6,587 bases of DNA from Planctomycetota bacterium. Lineage in GTDB: Bacteria > Planctomycetota > SZUA-567 > JAFGNG01. The stretch is from contig JAFGNG010000280.1 of the NCBI GenBank assembly GCA_016927125.1, forward strand, positions 1-6,587, written 5' to 3'. Both the position numbers and the translations under genes were made by a program. Under the pieces are notes generated by a model that was not told the DNA's origin, did no database searches, and saw only the letters and a list, made by a program, of their open reading frames with translations. Below are positions 1 to 6,319 of the stretch, in pieces. Numbering within the stretch: position 1 is the first letter of the stretch; each line of letters starts with the position of its first letter.

Positions 1-1025
1 ACCACAATCCCCGCGCCACTGTGTTTGATAATCGCGCTTGCCTCCCCCTCCGGGAGCGCCGCCAGGATAGGCTTGCCATGGGCGAGGTAATCAAAGATCC
101 GTCCTGGCACCTGCTGGTTCCATACCGGGTCAGCAAGTGCGACCAGGCCGAGATCTGCCGTTGCAATTATTCTCCTCAACGCCCCCGCGCTCACAAACCC
201 GGAGAACTCCAAAAACCCCTCTTGCAGCAGAGGCAGGAGAGATTTTTTTTCATAGCGGGTGGGGAGGCCGTAAAAAGTCAGGTGTACCTGCCGCGCCAGC
301 TCCGGATGTCTGGCTTGTAGGATCCACCAGGCGTGGCAGAAGATCTCAGGCTGCTCGCGCTTGCTTAAACCCCCGGCATAAACACACCGCAGCGGGCTGT
401 GGGTGAAGGTGTTCACCCTTGCCGGGGGCAGGGGCCCGGCAAAGCCGTTATGCGTGACTACTACCTTGCCCTGGTCAAGGCCATGCACGCGCAACAGGTC
501 AGCGCGAAGCTGCTCCGTGGAGACGCTTACCAAGTCCGCGTTAGTGACAATCTGCTGCTCGATTCTGTGCCAGCGCGAAGTTTTTTTCGCTTCCGGCTCA
601 AAAGGCTCGCGAAAATCTACCACCACTGGGCAGCCGCAGCTTTTAGTCACCTGCAGGCAACCGGTCAGGCTGGCAGCAGGGGGGTAGAGCGCCAGGAGGA
701 TTCCCGGCTCGCTCTGCAACCGTCTTTTAAGGTAATTTGCCACAGCCCAGTGCCAGTTTGATTCTTCCGCAAAGGGTAATCCCGCCAGGGAGAGCAATTT
801 CCCGCCCCAACCCCAATGCTTGACTGGCAGACGGACAATTTCAAAGCTGGGCTTGAAATTGTCATAATCCGGGTCCTCAAACCCGGTGACCGGCTGCAGC
901 GCGGTGATGACAGTTACGTCGAAGCCAGCTTCCTGCAACTCACAGGCATACCAGTAGAGCTTCAATGCCAATGCGGCTGGCGGAAAGTGCTGGCTGATCA
1001 GGTAGATTTTTTTTGCAGGTTTCAT
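1..1025 (-). CDS. Glycosyltransferase, family 4-like (GT-B fold), 3' end cut off by window edge
   Basis: Reading the minus strand from an ATG at 1025 gives 341 uninterrupted codons that continue past position 1. The protein looks like a GT4-type glycosyltransferase, which moves a sugar from a nucleotide-activated donor to a growing surface glycan, glycolipid or protein. The N-terminus (KIYLISQHFPPAA, residues 6-18) is the usual first beta strand and glycine-poor loop of this group. DFREPF (137-142), HNGF (192-195) and YAGGLSK (216-222, opening the donor-binding domain) are typical. VPGRIFDYLAHGKPILA (306-322) is the C-terminal donor-site motif, with Asp312 where many relatives have Glu. About 40-80 C-terminal residues should lie outside the window. 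No clear Shine-Dalgarno precedes the ATG. In-frame GTG (1064) and TTG (1070) codons upstream are possible starts, but the ATG fits the family N-terminus. It is divergent from the pilus operon. A role in pilus glycosylation is possible but unsupported. Donor and acceptor are unknown. Confidence 0.88.
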   Translation of the reverse strand, partial: MKPAKKIYLISQHFPPAALALKLYWYACELQEAGFDVTVITALQPVTGFEDPDYDNFKPSFEIVRLPVKHWGWGGKLLSLAGLPFAEESNWHWAVANYLKRRLQSEPGILLALYPPAASLTGCLQVTKSCGCPVVVDFREPFEPEAKKTSRWHRIEQQIVTNADLVSVSTEQLRADLLRVHGLDQGKVVVTHNGFAGPLPPARVNTFTHSPLRCVYAGGLSKREQPEIFCHAWWILQARHPELARQVHLTFYGLPTRYEKKSLLPLLQEGFLEFSGFVSAGALRRIIATADLGLVALADPVWNQQVPGRIFDYLAHGKPILAALPEGEASAIIKHSGAGIV

Positions 1026-1076
1026 AAGATTAAGTCTAATAAAGAGAAAGCTTGAAAACCGCACAGGCAAAATGGC

Positions 1077-1187
1077 CTGAAAATGATATAATAATAGTGC
1101 CTGGATGCAGGTATTTTATAATGATTATTGCTTAAAAAACAGGAGGTTATATCTTTTTAAACTGGAATTACTGAAAAATGATATAAT
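1077..1187 (+). repeat. Repeated extended -10-like element (two copies)
   Basis: CTGAAAATGATATAAT at 1077-1092 recurs at 1171-1187 as CTGAAAAATGATATAAT, with one extra A. Each copy contains TG-A-TATAAT, a perfect extended -10 hexamer for a sigma70-type polymerase on the plus strand (hexamers at 1087-1092 and 1182-1187). Neither has a convincing -35 box 16-18 bases upstream. The two copies are 94-95 bases apart. They could be tandem start sites for a long pilus-operon leader or binding sites for a regulator. In such AT-rich DNA chance is also possible. Confidence 0.35.
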
Positions 1188-1326
1188 TCGACATTTGCTG
1201 TGTCAATGAGATTGCCGGGGTTAATAAGCCTTTGCCCTCCAAGATTTAGCAATGTTTATTCCCTTTGCGCGCAGCGAGAATATTGATTCCGGAGTGAAAT
1301 TGTTTGCCTGGATCAAAGGAAACGCC

Positions 1327-1356
1327 TTGACAATACCTGGATTTTCACCATATTGT
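1327..1356 (+). promoter_or_regulatory. Candidate sigma70 promoter, distal
   Basis: A perfect TTGACA at 1327-1332 is followed after 18 bases by TATTGT at 1351-1356, which matches four of six positions of the -10 consensus. If used, transcription would start near 1363 and leave a leader of about 350 bases before the first pilus gene. This is sequence resemblance only. Confidence 0.25.
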
Positions 1357-1389
1357 GGGATACGTAAAATGATACCGCGATGGGACAAT

Positions 1390-1418
1390 TTGACAGCACT
1401 CGTTTTTCCGATTACACT
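1390..1418 (+). promoter_or_regulatory. Candidate sigma70 promoter for the pilus operon
   Basis: A perfect TTGACA at 1390-1395 is followed after exactly 17 bases by TACACT at 1413-1418 (four of six -10 positions). Predicted transcription would begin near 1425, giving a leader of roughly 290 bases that contains the dyad and competing inverted repeats at 1574-1632. By consensus and spacing it is the better of the two complete -35/-10 pairs I found in the divergent region. A TATACT at 1436-1441 lies close downstream but lacks a -35 partner. Confidence 0.35.
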
Positions 1419-1573
1419 GAAGAAGACGGATTTTTTATACTTCTGGATTTTTGCATTGGATACATTCCTGGTAATTGAAGTCGTAACCTGGCTGCTGATG
1501 TGCATGAGCCGGCGGGTTTTTTCCTTTCCCGGTGCAGCTATTTCCCGACAATATATCCCAGTGAGATGTCCCC

Positions 1574-1632
1574 TGATCGCAATAACCCGATCACAACCTA
1601 CGCAGCCTTTTGCGGAGATTCACGCAACGGTT
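1574..1632 (+). promoter_or_regulatory. Dyad and competing inverted repeats in the pilus leader
   Basis: TGATCG-N8-CGATCA (1574-1593) is a perfect 20-base dyad with six-base arms, suited to a dimeric regulator or a short hairpin. Immediately after it, AACC (1595-1598) can pair with GGTT (1629-1632). Inside that enclosure TGCG (1611-1614) can pair either with CGCA at 1601-1604 or with CGCA at 1623-1626, but not both. This mutually exclusive pairing is the layout of a leader switch, but the stems are only four base pairs. I looked for the conserved core of the GEMM-I c-di-GMP riboswitch and did not see it. Confidence 0.3.
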
Positions 1633-1715
1633 CAATAATCTGCTGCCAGTGAAAGGATTTGTATTTTTTCAAGATAGAGATTAAGATTTATCCAGAGGAT
1701 TACTAAGGATAAACT

Positions 1716-3413
1716 ATGCCCACTAACACCAGAATGCTTGGCGAGATCCTGATCGACCTGGGTTGTCTCACCGAGGATAAGCTGAACGAAGCGCTGGCGA
1801 TGCAACAGGAGCGCGACATGCGCATCGGCGACATCCTCGTCGACATGGCTTATATCCAGCCTGAAGACCTGACCCGCGCCCTGGCAGAACAGTTTGATAT
1901 GGAAATAGTGGACCTCGAATCCTTTAACATTACTTCCGACGTCATCGAATTAGTCACCCCTGAACTGGCCTACGAACACAAGATTATCCCCATTGAACTG
2001 GAAGATGGCATCCTCACCGTCGCCATGGGCGACCCGCTCGACCTGTACACTCTGGATAACCTGCGCTTCGTCATCAACAGCCAGGTTGAACCGGTTCTGG
2101 CAACCAAGGATGGCATCAACAATGCGTTGAACCGGTACTACGGGATGCAAGAGGACAAGCTCGATGAAATGATCCAGGAATTTACCCAGTCGCACATTGA
2201 GTTCTTTGAGAATGAAATCGACGGCACCGCCAATGCCAGCGCGGATGACGCGCCGGTGATTAAGCTGGTAACCTTGATCATCTCCGAGGCAGTCAAACAG
2301 CGCGCCTCGGATATCCATATTGAACCCATGACCGACCGGGTGCGGATCCGCTACCGGATTGACGGCCAGTGTATCGAGGTGGAAAGCCCCCCGAAACGCT
2401 TGCAGGGCGCGATCCTCTCCCGGATCAAGATCATGTCCAAGATGGATATGGCTGAAAAACGCCGCCCCCAGGACGGCCGCATCAAGCTCAGTCTCCTTGG
2501 CCGCGAAATCGACCTGCGCGTGTCCGCCCTGCCGGCCAGCAATGGCGAGTCCGTAGTCATGCGTATTCTCGACAAGGAATCAGTTCTCATGGGTATGGAC
2601 CAGCTCGGTTTCCATCCCAATGATTACGCCCTCTTCTCAGACCTGATCAAACGTCCCAACGGCATTATCCTGGTGACCGGCCCCACCGGTAGCGGCAAGA
2701 CCACCACGCTCTATGCCGCCCTTAACGAACTGAACCGGTCGGACTGCAAGATCATTACTGCTGAAGACCCGGTTGAATATAATATCAGCGGAATTAACCA
2801 GTGCCAGGTGAACCGCAAGGCCGGCATGACCTTCGATATCATCCTGCGCGCCATGCTGCGCCAGGCCCCGAACGTGATTCTCGTGGGTGAGATCCGTGAC
2901 CGCGAAACGGCCGAAATGGCTATCCAGGCCGCCCTTACCGGCCACCTGGTATTCTCGACCCTGCATACCAATGACGCGCCTTCAGCCATTACCCGTCTAA
3001 TCAACATGGGCGTGCCGCCTTTCCTGGTGGCAAGCTCGATCCAGGCGATCCTGGCGCAACGGCTGGTTCGGGTGCTGTGTACGGAGTGCAAGGTGGTAAA
3101 GAAAGCGGACGTGCCAGTGTTAAAGAGCCTCGGCTTGCGAGAGGAGCAGATCCGGGATACTACCTTCTATGATCCCGTAGGCTGCGATAACTGCAAGGGG
3201 CGCGGCTTCCGCGGCAGGCGGGCGATCTATGAGACCCTGGTGATGAACAACCGCCTCCGGGAAATGGCCTTTAATGTTGAACCGACGGATCAATTGCGTA
3301 GCCAGGCTATCAAGGACGGCATGCATACCTTGCTGATGGACGGGGTTCGCAAGATCCTCGAAGGCATAACCGTTCCGGATGAAGTCCTGGCGGTCGCCAA
3401 GAGTATTGAATAA
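1716..3413 (+). CDS. pilB: Type IV pilus assembly (extension) ATPase, PilB/GspE family, copy 1
   Basis: This is a cytoplasmic hexameric ATPase that powers pilin polymerisation through PilC; the 565-residue length is normal for PilB. AAGGA at 1705-1709, six bases before the ATG, supports the start. Residues 7-59 form an MshEN-type N-domain of two 24-residue repeats (7-30 and 36-59) split by a five-residue spacer. Repeat 1 has Met7 where the consensus Arg falls, and repeat 2 keeps Arg36 but has Ala45 for the usual Gly. An acidic linker (about 144-180) leads to the ATPase core, with ASDIHIEP at 197-204. The core contains Walker A GPTGSGKT (322-329), the Asp box around Glu350-Asp351, Walker B ILVGE (388-392) and the His box TGHLVFSTLHT (408-418). 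Two CxxC pairs (455/458 and 490/493) form the zinc site typical of PilB/GspE and absent from PilT. The stretch before Walker B reads RQAPN where the second copy and PilT read RQDPD. First gene of the operon. A GspE role in type II secretion is less likely with pilT adjacent. Confidence 0.95.
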   Translation: MPTNTRMLGEILIDLGCLTEDKLNEALAMQQERDMRIGDILVDMAYIQPEDLTRALAEQFDMEIVDLESFNITSDVIELVTPELAYEHKIIPIELEDGILTVAMGDPLDLYTLDNLRFVINSQVEPVLATKDGINNALNRYYGMQEDKLDEMIQEFTQSHIEFFENEIDGTANASADDAPVIKLVTLIISEAVKQRASDIHIEPMTDRVRIRYRIDGQCIEVESPPKRLQGAILSRIKIMSKMDMAEKRRPQDGRIKLSLLGREIDLRVSALPASNGESVVMRILDKESVLMGMDQLGFHPNDYALFSDLIKRPNGIILVTGPTGSGKTTTLYAALNELNRSDCKIITAEDPVEYNISGINQCQVNRKAGMTFDIILRAMLRQAPNVILVGEIRDRETAEMAIQAALTGHLVFSTLHTNDAPSAITRLINMGVPPFLVASSIQAILAQRLVRVLCTECKVVKKADVPVLKSLGLREEQIRDTTFYDPVGCDNCKGRGFRGRRAIYETLVMNNRLREMAFNVEPTDQLRSQAIKDGMHTLLMDGVRKILEGITVPDEVLAVAKSIE

Positions 3414-3467
3414 TATTTTTAATAAGGCGGTAGAGTAACAGAAGGATTTAGAAGGAGAGTAAGCGGC

Positions 3468-4547
3468 ATGGAAATAGACAAACTCTTAGAAGCCTGTATC
3501 AAACATGACGGCAGCGACCTTCATATTCGCGTCGGCGTACCGCCCAAGCTGAGGATCGAAAGCCGGCTCAGCAGCCTGGGCAAGCAGGTTCTGACCCCCG
3601 AGGATACTGCCTCCCTGGCGCGCAGTATTACCTCTGAAAAACATATGCAGGAACTCGAAGAGCTGGGCACCACCGACTTCGGCTTCAGCTTTACCGGGGG
3701 CCAGCGTTTCCGTGTCAGCGTCTTCAAGCATCAGGGCCATATCGGTATTGTCATGAGGTTGATTCCCAGCAAGCTCTACACCTTTGAAGCCCTGGGCCTG
3801 CCCTCGATTGTCAAGGAGCTCTGTCTGCGCCCGCGGGGTCTGTTCCTGGTGACCGGTCCCACCGGCAGCGGCAAGACCACCACGCTTGCAACCATGATCG
3901 ACTTCATTAACAAGAATCGCCATGACCATATCGTGACGGTTGAGGACCCGATTGAATATGTCCACGGCCATAAGAAGTGTGTCGTAACCCAGCGTGAAAT
4001 CGGGGCGGACGTGATTAGCTTTAGCGAAGCCCTGCGCCGGGGCCTGCGCCAGGACCCGGACATTTTCCTGGTCGGCGAGTTGCGCGACCTAGATACGATC
4101 GCGGCGGCGATCACCGCTGCCGAAACCGGCCACTTGGTCTTTGCCACGCTGCATACCACCGGCGCAGCTCCGACCATTACCAGGATTGTCGACGTCTTTC
4201 CGACCAACCAGCAGGAACAAATCCGCATCCAGCTTTCCGCCAACATTGTGGCGGTGCTATCACAGCAGCTGTTGGTTAAAAAGGGCGGTGGCAGGATCGC
4301 TGCCTTTGAATTGATGATTTCCAACCCGGCAATCCAGCACCTGATCCGAAAGAACGAAACCTTCAAGATTGATTCCATCATCCAAACCGGCAGCGAGGAC
4401 GGGATGATCCTTTTGGACGATCACCTTTTCCATCTTTTCTCTACCGGCAAGATTGCTTATACCGACGCGATTGGACGATCTAAGTATCCAGATGCGATTG
4501 ATAAAAAGATCCGCGAGTTCCGCGCCCAGATGGAGCAGAACAGGTAA
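3468..4547 (+). CDS. pilT: Type IV pilus retraction ATPase PilT
   Basis: PilT drives pilus depolymerisation and retraction, giving twitching, surface sensing and often DNA uptake. It acts as a cytoplasmic hexamer at the pilus base. At 359 residues it has the normal PilT length and lacks the MshEN domain and the CxxC pairs of PilB. The PAS-like N-domain starts with SDLHIRVGVPPKLRI (16-30). Walker A is GPTGSGKT (130-137), the Asp box includes Glu159-Asp160 (TVEDPIEY), Walker B is FLVGE (200-204) and the His box is TGHLVFATLHT (220-230). The C-terminal signature known as AIRNLIRE in Pseudomonas PilT reads AIQHLIRK (288-295), so it keeps the hydrophobic frame but changes three positions. GAAGGAGAG at 3451-3459 precedes the ATG, and a second GAAGGA lies at 3441. 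It sits 54 bases after the first pilB-like gene and 52 before the second, so it is probably co-transcribed. PilU is an alternative, but nothing specific favours it. Confidence 0.94.
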   Translation: MEIDKLLEACIKHDGSDLHIRVGVPPKLRIESRLSSLGKQVLTPEDTASLARSITSEKHMQELEELGTTDFGFSFTGGQRFRVSVFKHQGHIGIVMRLIPSKLYTFEALGLPSIVKELCLRPRGLFLVTGPTGSGKTTTLATMIDFINKNRHDHIVTVEDPIEYVHGHKKCVVTQREIGADVISFSEALRRGLRQDPDIFLVGELRDLDTIAAAITAAETGHLVFATLHTTGAAPTITRIVDVFPTNQQEQIRIQLSANIVAVLSQQLLVKKGGGRIAAFELMISNPAIQHLIRKNETFKIDSIIQTGSEDGMILLDDHLFHLFSTGKIAYTDAIGRSKYPDAIDKKIREFRAQMEQNR

Positions 4548-4585
4548 GCCCCATGGCGCCCCTTGTTTGACCGGGTATTTAAATT

Positions 4586-4599
4586 AGAAGGATACCTTC
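4586..4599 (+). promoter_or_regulatory. Ribosome binding site inside a perfect hairpin
   Basis: AGAAGGA (4586-4592) is the ribosome binding site of the second pilB-like gene, seven bases before its ATG. Its core lies in GAAGG-ATA-CCTTC (4587-4599), a perfect five-base-pair inverted repeat with a three-base loop that ends exactly at the base before the start codon. Folding would hide the Shine-Dalgarno and could lower initiation. The stem is short, so stability in vivo is uncertain and coincidence cannot be excluded. Confidence 0.45.
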
Positions 4600-6318
4600 A
4601 TGGAGTCTGAACCACGCCAGCAACTTGGTGATATCCTGATCCGGGATAAAATCATTACCCCGCAGCAGCTTGAGGAAGCCTTGCAGCGCCAGAAAAACCA
4701 GGGCGGGGCTCTGGGGCGGATTCTCCAGGAAATGGAGCTTTTGACGGAAGCGCAATTGCTGATGGCCCTGGGCGTCCAGTTGGGCATGGAGGTTATTGAA
4801 AATCTTGATAATGCGGAAATTCCCCCGGAAGTGATCGGGATGGTCAGCAAGATGATGGCCGAAGTTTATAATATCATCCCTTATCGCATGGATGAGAACG
4901 GTCTGGTGGTGGCGATGGCTGATCCGAATAATATCCATGCCCTCGACGACCTACGCTTTATGCTCAATTGCGAGGTGCGCGGCGCGGTCGCTGATCACGA
5001 CGCGGTCCGCAGCGCCATCGACCGTTTTTACGGCAGTGCCACCGATGAAACCATTGACGAGCTGATCAACGAAATCGGCAAGGCCGGGCTGATCGAAATT
5101 GGGGACGAAGAGAATATCCGCGACGCCGGGCAATTGACCGACATTGCCAACCAGAAGCCGGTTGTGCAGCTTCTGAACCTGGTGCTGATGACCGCCATTA
5201 ATGACCAAGCGGCGGACATCCACTTCGAACCGTTTGAAGACACCTTCCGGATCCGTTACCGTATCGATGGCGTGTTGCTGGAGATGGAGAGCCCCCCGAA
5301 GAGCCTAGCGCTGCCGTTGATCAGCCGGATCAAGGTTATGTCAGGCTTGAATATTGCTGAACGGCGGGTACCGCAGGACGGGCGGATTCAGCTCAACATT
5401 TCCAACCGTTCCATCGACCTGCGGGTTTCCACTTTGCCCACGATGTTCGGCGAAAGCGTAGTGTTGCGTGTCCTTGACCGCTCGGTAGTGGCGTTGGATC
5501 TCCATCGCCTGGGGATCCGCGAAAGCGAATTGGAGAAATTTGAACAGCTGATCTCCCTGCCTAATGGCATTATCCTGGTAACCGGGCCGACAGGTTCCGG
5601 AAAAACCACCACGCTCTATGCCTGCCTTAATGCGATCAATGAAATTAAAACCAAGATTATTACCTCCGAAGATCCGGTTGAATACGAACTGCCCGGGATT
5701 ATCCAGTGCCCCGTCAACATGAAGATCGGCGTGACTTACGCGGCGATCCTGAGATCCATTCTCCGGCAGGATCCGGACAAGATCCTCGTTGGCGAGATCC
5801 GCGACAAGGAAACGGCTGATATTGCGATCGAATCCAGCTTGACCGGCCACTTGGTCTTCTCTACCCTCCATACCCAGGACGCGCCTTCCACGATTGCGCG
5901 ACTGATCGAAATGGGGGTTGAAGCTTTCCTCCTGGCCGCAACCCTGGAAGCGGTGATTGCGCAGCGGCTGGTGCGGGTGATCTGTTCCAGGTGCAAACAG
6001 CCGTATACCCCGACCCTGGCGGAGATCCAGGAGGTTGCCTTGCGGGAAGAGGATATCGAAGGGCGCCAGTTCTTCTTTGGCAGCGGCTGCACGGATTGCA
6101 AGAACACCGGTTATCACGGCCGCACGGCGCTCTACGAAATCATGCATATGAACTCGGCCCTGCGGGAAGTTATAATTGGCAATAAATCTACCGAAGTTAT
6201 TCGTGATGTGGCCCGGCGCCAGGGGATGTTCAGCCTCCGGGATGCCGGGTTGCTTAAGATCTTTGACGGGATCACAACCATTGAAGAAGTGGTGCGTGAA
6301 ACCCTCATCTTGGAGTAA
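4600..6318 (+). CDS. pilB: Second type IV pilus assembly ATPase, PilB/GspE family, copy 2
   Basis: This is a full-length paralogue of the first PilB-like ATPase and is predicted to be active. It has Walker A GPTGSGKT (329-336), an Asp box around Glu357-Asp358, Walker B ILVGE (395-399) after a canonical RQDPD, the His box TGHLVFSTLHT (415-425), and CxxC pairs at 462/465 and 497/500. Every core landmark is shifted by exactly seven residues from copy 1, right to the C-terminus, so the cores align without gaps. The N-domain (8-60) keeps the two-repeat layout with a five-residue spacer. However, the leading Arg is Gln8 and Ala37, and the central Gly is Lys17 and Glu46, which argues against normal c-di-GMP binding. 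The linker is about five residues longer than in copy 1. The ATG follows a good Shine-Dalgarno partly enclosed in a small hairpin. It lies between pilT and pilC. It may be an alternative or co-motor for extension, or serve a related secretion or pseudopilus machine. The choice cannot be made from this window. Confidence 0.93.
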   Translation: MESEPRQQLGDILIRDKIITPQQLEEALQRQKNQGGALGRILQEMELLTEAQLLMALGVQLGMEVIENLDNAEIPPEVIGMVSKMMAEVYNIIPYRMDENGLVVAMADPNNIHALDDLRFMLNCEVRGAVADHDAVRSAIDRFYGSATDETIDELINEIGKAGLIEIGDEENIRDAGQLTDIANQKPVVQLLNLVLMTAINDQAADIHFEPFEDTFRIRYRIDGVLLEMESPPKSLALPLISRIKVMSGLNIAERRVPQDGRIQLNISNRSIDLRVSTLPTMFGESVVLRVLDRSVVALDLHRLGIRESELEKFEQLISLPNGIILVTGPTGSGKTTTLYACLNAINEIKTKIITSEDPVEYELPGIIQCPVNMKIGVTYAAILRSILRQDPDKILVGEIRDKETADIAIESSLTGHLVFSTLHTQDAPSTIARLIEMGVEAFLLAATLEAVIAQRLVRVICSRCKQPYTPTLAEIQEVALREEDIEGRQFFFGSGCTDCKNTGYHGRTALYEIMHMNSALREVIIGNKSTEVIRDVARRQGMFSLRDAGLLKIFDGITTIEEVVRETLILE

Positions 6319-6319
6319 C

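Larger units (their letters stand above)
1026..1715. other. Divergent intergenic control region, no supported gene
   Basis: This 690-base AT-richer stretch separates the minus-strand glycosyltransferase from the plus-strand pilus operon. Two overlapping reading frames exist (1252-1638 plus, 128 codons; 1221-1505 minus, 94 codons). Neither has a ribosome binding site, a recognisable motif or the codon character of the neighbours, so I do not call them. The plus frame does encode a hydrophobic stretch around residues 59-86. A Shine-Dalgarno-like AGGAGG at 1141-1146 is followed by no start codon at a usable distance. Small inverted repeats occur at 1064-1079 (CAGGC/GCCTG) and 1098-1113 (weak stem), and GCCTG at 1099-1103 could also pair with 1064-1068. 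Promoter-like and dyad elements are listed separately. The region may also contain a decayed gene or a small RNA that cannot be recognised by eye. Confidence 0.7.

Noticed and set aside
399..761. 120-codon plus-strand frame near the left end
   Set aside because: It is antisense to the glycosyltransferase, whose minus-strand frame carries clear family motifs along its whole length.
1064..1113. GEMM-type c-di-GMP riboswitch suggested by CAGGCAAAA and nearby CAGG/CCTG pairs
   Set aside because: The conserved GEMM-I core and tetraloop-receptor segments are not present, and only short simple hairpins can be formed.
1401..1436. Possible intrinsic terminator (TCCG/CGGA followed by T6)
   Set aside because: The stem is four base pairs with a 16-base loop, too weak to support a terminator, and no gene ends upstream.
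1489..1504. Sigma54-like promoter (GG and GC at correct spacing, TGGC...TGCA)
   Set aside because: Only the core dinucleotides and a few flanking bases match, and the central consensus ACG is absent. Such matches are common by chance, although sigma54 does control pilus genes in some bacteria.
1221..1505. 94-codon minus-strand frame in the intergenic region
   Set aside because: No ribosome binding site precedes its ATG, no motif is seen, and it overlaps the equally weak plus-strand frame.
1252..1638. 128-codon plus-strand frame with a hydrophobic stretch
   Set aside because: It has no Shine-Dalgarno, no family resemblance and atypical composition, and it overlaps a minus-strand frame of similar quality. 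Not enough to call a gene.
3776..4381. 201-codon minus-strand frame opposite pilT
   Set aside because: It is antisense to the conserved core of pilT, and its Ser/Arg-rich composition has no recognisable motif.
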